Source: Pseudomonas sp. JUb42
Lineage (GTDB): Bacteria > Pseudomonadota > Gammaproteobacteria > Pseudomonadales > Pseudomonadaceae
NCBI RefSeq assembly: GCF_024807945.1
Contig: NZ_JANUFD010000011.1
Span: forward strand, 1-64,000
Reading direction: 5' to 3'
DNA length: 64,000 nucleotides
This document shows positions 41,576 to 50,310 of this stretch, piece after piece. Every line of letters begins with the position of its first letter. Positions within the stretch are counted from its first letter, which is position 1. The notes below the pieces were generated by a model. The model did not search any database. It was not told the DNA's origin and saw only the letters and a program-made list of their open reading frames with translations. The position numbers and the translations under genes are program-made.

Positions 41576-43971
41576 CCTTGTGCGTCTCCTATCAGCTCCG
41601 CGACCACATCGAGCAAGGCGTCATCGTGGAAGCTGGCCTTGGCCAGATAATAGTCGGCACCGGCATCCAGCCCACGGCGCCGATCCTCTTCGCGGTCCTT
41701 ATAGGACACCACCATCACCGGCAGCGATTGCAGGCGGCTGTCGCGACGCAACAGCGTGACCAGCTCGATACCGTCCATACGCGGCATGTCGATATCGGTA
41801 ATCAACAGATCGAAATCCTCGCTGCGCAAGGCGTTCCAGCCGTCCATGCCGTCCACGGCCACGGCGACTTCATAACCGCGGCTGAGCAGCAACTTGCGCT
41901 CCAGCTCGCGCACTGTCAATGAATCGTCTACCACCAGCACGCGTTTGCGCGCAACGCTGTCGACCTGGCGACTGCGCCGGTCGATACGCTCCAGGCGCCC
42001 GGTATTGAGCAGTTTCTCCACCGAACGCAACATGTCTTCGACATCAACGATCAACACCGCCGAACCGTCGTCGAGCAAGGCTCCGGCGGAAATATCCTGA
42101 ATCTTGCCCAGACGCGCATCCAACGGCAAGACCACCAGGGTGCGCTCGCCGACAAAACGCTCCACCGCCACGCCATAAGCGCTGTCGCGCTCACGGATGA
42201 CCACGACCTTGAGTACTTCCTGCGGGTCCGGATTGTGCGGGCGCTGCAACAGTTGAGTGGCGGCAACCAGGCCGATATGCCGCTCTTCGTGCCAGAAATG
42301 CTGACGCCCTTCCAGCTGGACAATGTCTTCGGTGGCCAGGTCGCGCATGCATTCGATATGCGCCAGGGGGAAGGCATACGCCTCGCCACCCACTTCCACT
42401 ACCAGGCTGCGCACCACCGACAGGGTCAGGGGCACTTCGAGCTGGAAGCGACTGCCCTGGCCTGCGGCCTGATGCAGCTCAACGCCACCGCGCAGCTGGC
42501 GAATCATGTGTTGCACGGCATCCAGGCCGACGCCGCGCCCGGAAATTTCCGTGACCTTGTCGCGCATGCTGAACCCCGGCAGGAACAGAAAGCTGAGCAG
42601 CTCTTCCTCGCTCATCTGCGCGGCGGTTTGCGCCGGTGACAGTTGACGCTGGACGATACGATTACGCAGGCGGTCGAGATCGACGCCATTGCCGTCATCG
42701 CTCAGCTCAACCACCAGCATGCCGGCCTGATGCGTGGCCTTGAGCCGGATGACGCCCTCGGCCGACTTGCCAGCGGCGGCGCGCACATCCGGCATCTCGA
42801 TGCCATGGTCGACGGCGTTGCGCAGCAAGTGAGTCAGCGGCGCTTCGAGTTTTTCCAGCACGTCGCGGTCGACCTGGGTTTTCTGCCCTTCGATATCCAG
42901 ACGCACCTGTTTGCCCAATTCCCGACCCAAGTCCCGGACCATTCGTGCCAGGCCCTTGAGCACATCGGCAAACGGACGCATGCGGCAGACCAGAGCCGTG
43001 TCATAGAGCAACTGGGCGCGCTGATTCGACTGCCAGCCAAACTCGTCCAGCTCGGCAGTCTGCTGAATCAGCATCTGCTGGGCTTCGCTGTTCAGGCGCC
43101 GGGCATCGGCCAGGGCCTGGCGCACGTCCTGCGGCATGTCGGCGCCGCCAAGGGTGGTTTCCAGCGTTGCCAGGGCCCGATCACTGCCGCTCTGCATGCG
43201 CTTGAGGCGCTGCATATTGCTGAGAATCGGCTTGACCCGCTGGGTTTCCACCAGGGATTTGCTGGCCAGATCAAGCAGGTTGTTCAGACGGTCCGCGCTG
43301 ACCCGCAGAATCCGTTCGCCTGTGTCGGTGACCCGTCGATTGCGTGCCTGAGCGTCGGCATCGGCGGGTGCACTGGCGACCGGCTCCGGCTCGGCAGGTG
43401 CCTCGACATCGGCCTGTGCATCAGCCTGGGCCATGGTCAGACTGGAAATATCGTCGGCCAGTAACGGATTGACACCCGCCGGCATGGCACTGCCCAGCAA
43501 CAAGGCATTGGCCAGCAACATTTCATCCGCACCCATAGGCGGCGCCACCGGCACGCTGACCCCAGCACGAGTGCCCTTGCCCTGACTGGACAGGGCATTC
43601 ATCCGTTCGACGAACGCATCAATATCGCCCTGTCCGAGACTGCTGTCTCCCGGTGTGGCAATGCGCATCAGCAAATCGGTGCCGAACAACAAGGCGTCGA
43701 TATGCTCAGGTTGCAGGTAGATACGCCCTTCCTGGGCGCTGACCAGACAGTCTTCCATCACATGGGAAACACTGACGCCGAAGTCCACACCAACAATCCG
43801 CGCCGCGCCCTTGAGCGAATGAGCGGCACGCATGCAGGCCTCGAGCTGATCGGCCTGGGTCGGATCGCGCTCCAGGGCCAGCAGGCCAAGGCTCAACACC
43901 TGGGTCTGCGCCTCGGCCTCCAGGGTGAACAGCTCGAACAGTGAAGCGTCGCGCATTTGATCGGGGGTCAT
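41572..43971 (-). CDS. wspE: Hybrid chemotaxis kinase WspE
   Basis: 799 residues: Hpt domain with phospho-His in AHSLKGAARIVG (about residue 50), an Ala/Asp-rich linker (about 180-240), dimerisation and kinase domains (HLLRNAVDHGIEMPD N-box, DDGNGVDL and EISGRGVGLDAV G-boxes), a CheW-like domain, and a C-terminal receiver (LLITDIDMPRMDG, near 727). It phosphorylates WspR and WspF in response to WspA. Somewhat longer than the roughly 755-residue PAO1 protein, mainly in the linker. Overlaps wspD (ATGA). Confidence 0.95.
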   Translation of the reverse strand: MTPDQMRDASLFELFTLEAEAQTQVLSLGLLALERDPTQADQLEACMRAAHSLKGAARIVGVDFGVSVSHVMEDCLVSAQEGRIYLQPEHIDALLFGTDLLMRIATPGDSSLGQGDIDAFVERMNALSSQGKGTRAGVSVPVAPPMGADEMLLANALLLGSAMPAGVNPLLADDISSLTMAQADAQADVEAPAEPEPVASAPADADAQARNRRVTDTGERILRVSADRLNNLLDLASKSLVETQRVKPILSNMQRLKRMQSGSDRALATLETTLGGADMPQDVRQALADARRLNSEAQQMLIQQTAELDEFGWQSNQRAQLLYDTALVCRMRPFADVLKGLARMVRDLGRELGKQVRLDIEGQKTQVDRDVLEKLEAPLTHLLRNAVDHGIEMPDVRAAAGKSAEGVIRLKATHQAGMLVVELSDDGNGVDLDRLRNRIVQRQLSPAQTAAQMSEEELLSFLFLPGFSMRDKVTEISGRGVGLDAVQHMIRQLRGGVELHQAAGQGSRFQLEVPLTLSVVRSLVVEVGGEAYAFPLAHIECMRDLATEDIVQLEGRQHFWHEERHIGLVAATQLLQRPHNPDPQEVLKVVVIRERDSAYGVAVERFVGERTLVVLPLDARLGKIQDISAGALLDDGSAVLIVDVEDMLRSVEKLLNTGRLERIDRRSRQVDSVARKRVLVVDDSLTVRELERKLLLSRGYEVAVAVDGMDGWNALRSEDFDLLITDIDMPRMDGIELVTLLRRDSRLQSLPVMVVSYKDREEDRRRGLDAGADYYLAKASFHDDALLDVVAELIGDAQG

Positions 43972-44657
43972 GTCAGGCTCCGAGTGATTGCGGACAGCAG
44001 TTGTTCCTGATCGAGCAGACGCAGGCTGCGGGATTTCCATTGCAGCACGCCCAGGGTAAAGCGGGCATTGGCCTGGTTCCCGGACGCAGAGGCGGATTCC
44101 AGCTCGCGCTCGTCCATGGCATGAATGCCGTCAACTTCATCCACCGGCACCACCACCGGGCCGCCCTGGGCTGCAACGATCAACATGCGTGGGGTAATTC
44201 GCCCGGTCGGATCAGTGACCACGGCAGGGTCCAGACCGAGCAGTTCGACCATCGACAGGCACGGCACCAGTACGCCACGAACATTGGCTACCCCCATCAA
44301 CGCCCGGGAGCGCTGGTGCGGCAACGAATGCACGGCCTGGACCGGGGCGATTTCCGACAGGCAACGGGTCGGCAGGCCAAGCCATTCTTCGCCGAGACGG
44401 AACACCACGATCGAACGGGTCTTGATCTCGCCCTGCACATACTGGGCAGAACGGTCGTCATGGGCTTCCTGGGACAACGAATAGCGATCCAGCAGGCGCG
44501 TGGCCGCCGACGAATACACCGCACAGTTACGGCAATGAATATGCTCTGCCAGTAACGGACAGGAACGGTCGCCATGGATGCCGATACGGTTCCAGCAGTC
44601 GTCGATAGCCTGGGCACCCTGGTCAATCACGCTCACATGGCTATAAGAATCAGTCAT
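43968..44657 (-). CDS. wspD: CheW-like coupling protein WspD
   Basis: 229 residues. An N-terminal extension with three Cys and His residues (DRSCPLLAEHIHCRNCAVYS) precedes a CheW domain (IVVFRLGEEWLGLPTRCLSE, LMGVANVRGVLVPCLSMVEL). The clustered CxxC-type residues are typical of WspD and may bind metal, which is unproven. One of two coupling proteins linking WspA to WspE. Coupled by ATGA overlap to genes on both sides. Confidence 0.93.
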   Translation of the reverse strand: MTDSYSHVSVIDQGAQAIDDCWNRIGIHGDRSCPLLAEHIHCRNCAVYSSAATRLLDRYSLSQEAHDDRSAQYVQGEIKTRSIVVFRLGEEWLGLPTRCLSEIAPVQAVHSLPHQRSRALMGVANVRGVLVPCLSMVELLGLDPAVVTDPTGRITPRMLIVAAQGGPVVVPVDEVDGIHAMDERELESASASGNQANARFTLGVLQWKSRSLRLLDQEQLLSAITRSLT

Positions 44658-45961
44658 CGACGGCTTCCTTCTTTATTATTGTTGCTGCGCGCCGCGCGAT
44701 CCTGAAGACGCCGGGCACCGGCAGCGTCACCCTGGGCGGCCAGCAAGGCGGCCAGTTGCGCCAGGGCTTCGGGGTGCTGCGGTTGCAGGTACAACGCCTT
44801 GCGGTAAAAACCCTGGGCTTCATGGGTGCTGCCGGCCACTTCGCTGAGCAGCCCCAGCCAGTAGAACACCTGGGCCACCGGCTCATGCTGTTGCAGATAA
44901 CGCTCACAGGCCGCCTTGGCCTCGCTGCTTTTGCCTTGATTGGCCAGGCTGGCGATAGTGGCGAGCAGGGTCGCCACATCATCGCCACCCGAGGGGGCCA
45001 GCGTCGGCCGCAGACTGCGGCTGGCAAATGCCGTGGCGCTGGCGCCAAAGGGGCGCGACGAAGCAGCCGGGGTCGGCAGCGGCAGATCGACGACCTTGCG
45101 CGGGCTGGTGCGGGCAATGGGTGACAGCACCGACGGCAATAGCGGTTGAGCAGCCTCGGCATCCGCACCGGCATGACGAAAAGCGAACGACTGGGCAATC
45201 CCCGTCGAGCGCATGCCCATGCGGCTGAGCAGCGAACCTTCGGCCGGACCGATGAACAGCACGCCGTCGGCATGGGTCAGGCGCTTGAGGGCTTCGAAAA
45301 CGTGTTTTTGCGTGGCCTGGTCGAAATAGATCAGCAGATTGCGGCAGAAGACAAAATCGTAATCCAGCTTCTTGGCGGGCAGCATCGGATCGAGGATGTT
45401 GCCGGGCTGGAAGTCGACCTGATCACTGACCCGCTGATCGATCTGGTAACCGTCGTTGATCGCGGTGAAGTAGCGCTCGCGAAACTCGATGCGATCGCCG
45501 CGAAAAGAATTCTTGCCATAGATGCCACGCTTGGCGCGCTGGATCGACAGCGGACTGATATCGATGGCATTGACCTTGAACTGCTGCGCCGTGAAGCCGG
45601 CATCGAACAGCGCCATGGCAATGGAGTAAGGCTCTTCGCCCGTCGAACACGGCACACTGAGAATACGCAGCGGGCGCACGCCATTAAGCGTCTGCAGCCG
45701 TTCAAAGGCCAGTTTGCCCAGGGCAACAAAGGATTCGGTATAACGAAAAAACCAGGTCTCCGGCACGATTACCGCTTCGATCAGCGCCTGCTGCTCGGCA
45801 CTCGACCCCTGCAGCAACAGCCAGTAGGCATCGCTGTCGATGGCCCCAGACGCGATAAAGCGCTGACGCAAAGCCCGCTCGATGATTGACTCGCCCACGG
45901 AGGTCACATCCAGGCCGATGCGCTCTTTGAGAAACCTGAAAAAGCGCACGTCGTCGCTCAT
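44654..45961 (-). CDS. wspC: CheR-type methyltransferase with TPR tail WspC
   Basis: 435 residues. CheR methyltransferase domain (about 1-270) with the SAM region LRILSVPCSTGEEPYSIAM and VFCRNLLIYFD, a Pro/Ser/Ala-rich linker, then TPR-like repeats (about 330-420: YWLGLLSEVAGSTHEAQGFY, KALYLQPQHPEALAQLAALL). Methylates WspA; methylation sensitises the receptor. Starts at the ATG overlapping the wspB stop. Confidence 0.94.
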   Translation of the reverse strand: MSDDVRFFRFLKERIGLDVTSVGESIIERALRQRFIASGAIDSDAYWLLLQGSSAEQQALIEAVIVPETWFFRYTESFVALGKLAFERLQTLNGVRPLRILSVPCSTGEEPYSIAMALFDAGFTAQQFKVNAIDISPLSIQRAKRGIYGKNSFRGDRIEFRERYFTAINDGYQIDQRVSDQVDFQPGNILDPMLPAKKLDYDFVFCRNLLIYFDQATQKHVFEALKRLTHADGVLFIGPAEGSLLSRMGMRSTGIAQSFAFRHAGADAEAAQPLLPSVLSPIARTSPRKVVDLPLPTPAASSRPFGASATAFASRSLRPTLAPSGGDDVATLLATIASLANQGKSSEAKAACERYLQQHEPVAQVFYWLGLLSEVAGSTHEAQGFYRKALYLQPQHPEALAQLAALLAAQGDAAGARRLQDRAARSNNNKEGSRR

Positions 45962-46494
45962 GGCGCTTCCTCAAGCGAGGCAAGGTCCCAGGGCTCCTGC
46001 GGATAGAGCAACTCACGCACCGGATCGCTGAGCAGCTCCTGCACGCGGATCCACTGCAATAATCCAGTCTCACTTTCACGCACCGGCCCCAGATAAGGCG
46101 CCTGGCGATTGTCCAGACCATAGGCCTTGAACTCGCTGCGCGGGCAGCGCAGGGTGTCGGTGGCCTGTTCCAGAATCAGACCCAGCAGCTGTTCCGGGCA
46201 CTCGGCATCAGCACGATAGTGGACCATCACCAGTCGCGTGCTGGTACGGGTGTTGGCCGGGCGACCGAACGTCAGCGCACTGACATCGATGACCGGCACC
46301 ACCTGGCCGCGGTGAGGCAAGACACCCGCCACCCAGTGCGGCGCATGGGCAATGGCACGCAGGGGCAGACGCGGCAGCACTTCAGCGACTTCCACCGCTT
46401 CCAGGGCGTAGCGTTCTTCGCCTATGCGAAACAGCAGGAACAGGGTGTTCGACGCTGCCTTGGCAGCACCGCGCTCAGCCGTACGTTCGCTCAT
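45958..46494 (-). CDS. wspB: CheW-like coupling protein WspB
   Basis: 178 residues, essentially one CheW domain: LFLLFRIGEERYALEAVEVA, then WVAGVLPHRGQVVPVIDVSA and QLLGLILEQATDTLRC. It couples WspA to WspE. It follows wspA by nine bases and overlaps wspC by four. Confidence 0.94.
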   Translation of the reverse strand: MSERTAERGAAKAASNTLFLLFRIGEERYALEAVEVAEVLPRLPLRAIAHAPHWVAGVLPHRGQVVPVIDVSALTFGRPANTRTSTRLVMVHYRADAECPEQLLGLILEQATDTLRCPRSEFKAYGLDNRQAPYLGPVRESETGLLQWIRVQELLSDPVRELLYPQEPWDLASLEEAP

Positions 46495-46503
46495 AGGCAG
46501 GTC

Positions 46504-48126
46504 TCAAACCTTGAAGCGCGAGACGCCGCTGCGCAGGCCGACAGCGACCTGGCTCAGCTCGTCGATGGCAAAACTGGCCTGGCGCAACGACTCCACGGTC
46601 TGGCTGCTGGCATCGCCCAACTGCACCAGTGCCTGGTTGATCTGTTCAGCGCCAGTGGCCTGAGCCTGCATGCCTTCGTTGACCATCAGCACTCGCGGTG
46701 CAAGGGCCTGGACCTGATGAATGATCTGGGTCAACTGCTCGCCGACCTGGGTCACTTCGTACATGCCCCGGCGTACTTCCTCGGAGAACTTGTCCATGCC
46801 CATGACGCCGGCCGACACCGCCGACTGGATTTCCCGGACCATCTGTTCGATGTCATAGGTCGCCACGGCGGTCTGGTCCGCAAGACGCCGCACTTCGGTC
46901 GCCACGACCGAGAAGCCGCGGCCGTACTCACCCGCTTTTTCCGCTTCGATGGCGGCGTTGAGGGACAGCAGGTTGGTCTGATCGGCAACCTTGACGATGG
47001 TCACCACCACTTGATTGATGTTGCTGGCCTTCTCATTGAGGATCGCCAGCTTGTTATTCACCAGATCAGCAGCACCCATGACCTGATGCATGGTTTCTTC
47101 CATGCGCGCCAGACCTTGCTGGCCGGAGCCTGCGAGTACCGAAGCCTGGTCGGCAGCGGAAGTCACCTCAATCATGGTGCGTACCAGATCGCGGGAAGTG
47201 GCCGCAATTTCACGGGAAGTCGCGCCAATTTCCGTGGTGGTCGCAGCGGTCTCGGTGGCCGTAGCCTGTTGCTGCTTGGAGGTGGCGGCAATCTCGGTAA
47301 CCGACGTGGTCACCTGCACCGACGAGCGCTGGGCCTGGGAAACCAGGGCGGTCAGCTCGGTCATCATGTCGTTGAAACCGGTTTCCACCGCATTGAACTC
47401 GTCGCGCCGCTCCAGATCCAGACGCTTGCTCAGATCACCGGTACGCATCACTTCGAGGATGCTGACAATACGGTTCATCGGTGCCAGGATCGAGCGCATC
47501 AACAGCAGGCCACAGCCACCGGCTGCGATAACCGCGATAAGCAGCGAAAGCCCCATGCTGATTTTGGCCGACTGTACCGATGACCCAATGTGATCGGCTG
47601 CGGTATCAGCTACCAGTTTGTTGGCGGTAATCAACTCATTGAGCTGTTTGCGCCCGGCCTGCCAGACCGGCCCGACCTGATCGTAGAAAGTCGAATGAGC
47701 AAGGGCAAAATCATTGTGCTGGTAAGCGGTCAGAGTGTCCTTCAACAATTTTACAAAGGCATCACGCTGCTTCTCGAATACCGCAAAACGGTCACCGTCG
47801 GCGTTATCGAAGATGGTTTTCTTATAGTTATCCATTTGGTCTTGCAGACGACTTTCGGTGTCCGTGAACTGGTCCAGCTCCGGGCGCGTCAATTCGCGGC
47901 CCTTGCCTTCACTCATCAGTTCCAGGGTGCGGATATAACTTTCACCCCAAGTGCTGCGCACGATGGTGCTGTAGTAAACACCGGGCAAGGCGTCTCGACG
48001 CACTTCGTCGGCGTTGGACTCAATCGACAACAGGCGCGAATACGATACGACAACCATCAACAACATGATGGCGATGATCACGGCGAAACTCGCCAGGATC
48101 CGTTGGCGCAGAGTCCAGTTCTTCAC
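46504..48126 (-). CDS. wspA: Surface-sensing methyl-accepting chemoreceptor WspA
   Basis: 540 residues: TM1 (about 9-31, ILASFAVIIAIMLLMVVVSY), a periplasmic four-helix-type sensor domain (about 32-186), TM2 (about 190-212), HAMP, and a cytoplasmic signalling coiled coil with the conserved tip EKAGEYGRGFSVVATEVRRL. It responds to surface contact/membrane stress and drives the Wsp cascade to WspR. Start is GTG at 48126, six bases after GAGGG. First gene of the seven-gene operon; the 224-bp upstream gap holds its promoter, which I cannot place. Confidence 0.96.
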   Translation of the reverse strand: MKNWTLRQRILASFAVIIAIMLLMVVVSYSRLLSIESNADEVRRDALPGVYYSTIVRSTWGESYIRTLELMSEGKGRELTRPELDQFTDTESRLQDQMDNYKKTIFDNADGDRFAVFEKQRDAFVKLLKDTLTAYQHNDFALAHSTFYDQVGPVWQAGRKQLNELITANKLVADTAADHIGSSVQSAKISMGLSLLIAVIAAGGCGLLLMRSILAPMNRIVSILEVMRTGDLSKRLDLERRDEFNAVETGFNDMMTELTALVSQAQRSSVQVTTSVTEIAATSKQQQATATETAATTTEIGATSREIAATSRDLVRTMIEVTSAADQASVLAGSGQQGLARMEETMHQVMGAADLVNNKLAILNEKASNINQVVVTIVKVADQTNLLSLNAAIEAEKAGEYGRGFSVVATEVRRLADQTAVATYDIEQMVREIQSAVSAGVMGMDKFSEEVRRGMYEVTQVGEQLTQIIHQVQALAPRVLMVNEGMQAQATGAEQINQALVQLGDASSQTVESLRQASFAIDELSQVAVGLRSGVSRFKV

Positions 48127-48308
48127 AGTCAGCCCTCAGGAAGTCAACACAGGCGTCGAGCCGTGTTCGAGAAGCGGACCGACGAACGGTCCAGGCTGGC
48201 GAAGTATAGCCCAGCCGATGGTTCAATAGCGTGCAGCGATGTCAATGCAATGACACTGCCCGATACAAAGAGGATACATAGCGCAGAAGCGTCAGAGAGT
48301 GAACGGTC

Positions 48309-48344
48309 AAAAAATATGGCCCTTAGCCATTGCAGCAAAGGGCC
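48309..48344 (-). terminator. Rho-independent terminator of the DUF533 gene
   Basis: Stem GGCCCTT/AAGGGCC (48318-48324 with 48338-48344) with a 13-base loop, followed on the minus strand by ATATTTTTT. Lies seven bases past the DUF533 stop and ends transcription before wspA. Confidence 0.8.
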
Positions 48345-48350
48345 GAGTGC

Positions 48351-49025
48351 TCAGGCAGCCTGTCTAGCCTGAGCCTCCAGCTCACTCTTGAAAGCAGGTT
48401 CGAGTTTCAATTGCCGCGCCAACTCGTCAAGGTAAGCACGTTCCATGAAGTGTTCATCGTCCACCATCATGACACTGGCCAGGTACATTTCCGCGGCCAT
48501 TTCCGGGGTACGCGCGGCGCGGGCCACTTCGACCGGGTCCAGCGGCTTGTTCAGTTGCGTGTGCAGCCAGTCGCGCAGGGACGCATCGTCACTTAACCGG
48601 GCGAACTCCCCCTCGATCAACTCTCGCTCACGTTCATCGACATGACCATCGGCCTTGGCGGCTGCGACCAGCGCCTGCAGGATTGCCTGGCTATGAGCCT
48701 CGACCTCGGGCGCTGCCAGACGGTCGATGGTCTGCGGCTCGCGTTGCGGCGCCGTGCCCTGATTGGCCTGCCAGTTGCCATAGGCCTTGTAGGCCAGTAC
48801 GCCGAGGGCAGCCAGGCCGCCGTAAGTCAGGGCCTTGCCACCCAGCTTGCGCACCTTTTTATTACCCATCAGCAAGCCCATGGCCCCCGCCGCCAAGGCG
48901 CCACCGCCCGCGCCGGACAGCAGGCTGCCCAACTGGCCCTTGGTTGAGGATTGACCACCCGCCTTGTTCTGCAACAGATCCTGGCCGGACTTGAGCAACT
49001 GATCGAGCAAACCGCGCGTAATCAT
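48351..49025 (-). CDS. DUF533 / TerB-like protein (YebE type)
   Basis: 224 residues. An N-terminal Gly/Ala-rich membrane-associating segment (LSGAGGGALAAGAMGLLMG, about 37-55, and ALTYGGLAALGVLAYKAYG) precedes an acidic helical DUF533 domain resembling TerB (LVAAAKADGHVDERERELIE, then MAAEMYLASVMMVDDEHFME). YebE of E. coli is an envelope-stress-induced inner-membrane protein of unknown function. AGGAGG nine bases before the ATG is a strong ribosome site. Single-gene unit. Confidence 0.88.
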   Translation of the reverse strand: MITRGLLDQLLKSGQDLLQNKAGGQSSTKGQLGSLLSGAGGGALAAGAMGLLMGNKKVRKLGGKALTYGGLAALGVLAYKAYGNWQANQGTAPQREPQTIDRLAAPEVEAHSQAILQALVAAAKADGHVDERERELIEGEFARLSDDASLRDWLHTQLNKPLDPVEVARAARTPEMAAEMYLASVMMVDDEHFMERAYLDELARQLKLEPAFKSELEAQARQAA

Positions 49026-49208
49026 GGAAAACCTCCTGGAGCCATTGGCTCATGACAGATGCGCAGCAGGTTAAATCTTGTTACCTGCGTTCAGGGGCCG
49101 GGTGTTTTTCCGGATGTTGCCGGGATCCAAAGAGCTGATAGACGGCTCATCGCTAAAAACGATATACATTCGTACCATTCGATAAAACTCACCTGAGCCG
49201 TGCCCGCC
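49026..49208. promoter_or_regulatory. Divergent promoter region, DUF533 gene / LysR gene
   Basis: The 183-bp gap must contain both promoters and possibly the LysR autoregulatory site. ACGATATACATTCGTACCATTCG near 49158-49180 contains ATTCG repeats, but no T-N11-A operator stands out clearly. Confidence 0.35.
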
Positions 49209-50123
49209 ATGATGACGCTGCGTCAGATTCGCCACTTCATCGCCGTCGCCGAGACCGGTTCGATTTCCGCTGCCGCTCAGGCCGTATTCATTTCCCAGTC
49301 GACCCTGACCCTGGCGATCCAGCAACTGGAGCAGGAAATCGGCGTCACGCTGTTTAACCGCCACGCCAAGGGCATGACCCTGACTCATCAGGGGCATCAG
49401 TTTTTACGTCAGGCGCACCTGATTCTGGCGACCGTGGACAACGCCAAGCGCAGCCTGCAACAGAGCACTGACCAGGTCGCCGGGCAGTTGATCATCGGTG
49501 TGACCAGCCTGGTCGCAGGCTACTACCTGGCCGACCTGCTCACCCGCTTCCAGCGCGCCTGCCCCAATGTCGACATCCGCGTCATGGAAGACGAACGGCC
49601 TTATATCGAGCACCTGCTGGTCAGTGGCGAAATCGATGTCGGCGTACTGATCTTGTCCAATCTCGAAGACCGCCACGCCCTGCAGACCGAGGTGCTGACT
49701 CATTCCCCTCACCGCCTGTGGCTGCCCGCCCAACACCCGCTGCTGGAACACGACAGCATCAGCCTGGCCGATGTGGCCGGTGAGCCGCTGATCCAGCTCA
49801 ACGTCGATGAAATGGACCTCAATGCCCAGCGCATCTGGTCCGGTGCCGGCCTGCAGCCGCGCGTGACCTTGCGCACTGCCTCCACCGAAGCCGTGCGCAG
49901 CCTGGTGGCGGCAGGCCTGGGGCTGTCGATTCAAGCGGACATGACCTACCGGCCGTGGTCCCTTGAAGGCGACATCATCGAAGCCCGCCCGCTGGTCGAC
50001 CTGACCCGCACCCTGGACGTCGGCCTGGCTTGGCGCCGCGGCACCGCACGACCGTCGCTGGTCGACCCGTTCCTGACGATTGCGCGGGAACACCACCATA
50101 CCCAGCGCAGGCTATCGATTTAA
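49209..50123 (+). CDS. LysR-family transcriptional regulator
   Basis: About 304 residues. The winged HTH is at the start (TLRQIRHFIAVAETGSISAA, SQSTLTLAIQQLEQEIGVTL), with the LysR substrate domain from about residue 90 (GQLIIGVTSLVAGYYLADLL). It lies upstream and in the same direction as the aldehyde dehydrogenase/ABC transporter cluster, so it may regulate amine catabolism there; that is inference from position only. ATG 49209 or 49212 are both possible; the GTG at 49200 is less likely. Confidence 0.85.
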   Translation: MMTLRQIRHFIAVAETGSISAAAQAVFISQSTLTLAIQQLEQEIGVTLFNRHAKGMTLTHQGHQFLRQAHLILATVDNAKRSLQQSTDQVAGQLIIGVTSLVAGYYLADLLTRFQRACPNVDIRVMEDERPYIEHLLVSGEIDVGVLILSNLEDRHALQTEVLTHSPHRLWLPAQHPLLEHDSISLADVAGEPLIQLNVDEMDLNAQRIWSGAGLQPRVTLRTASTEAVRSLVAAGLGLSIQADMTYRPWSLEGDIIEARPLVDLTRTLDVGLAWRRGTARPSLVDPFLTIAREHHHTQRRLSI

Positions 50124-50199
50124 TCGAACGCTGCTTTCAGTATTTGGTATTTGTTGTCTACCGGGGCGGGCACTAGTCTCAAGGTCCTGCAATACCTGC

Positions 50200-50271
50200 A
50201 GGAGCGGCTTTAGCCGCGAGAGTCGTGGGGCCACGCGCCCGGCTAGAGCCGGTCCTGCGCCGGTCCCACAA
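50200..50271. repeat. REP-type imperfect palindrome, family A
   Basis: AGGAGCGGCTTTAGCCGCGAG left, GCCCGGCTAGAGCCGGTCC right with an extra CGCCGGTCCCAC half-arm. It separates the LysR gene from the first aldehyde dehydrogenase gene. Confidence 0.65.
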
Positions 50272-50310
50272 TAAGAACAGGCCGCGTACGGATAAAAGGC
50301 TTCCCGGACC

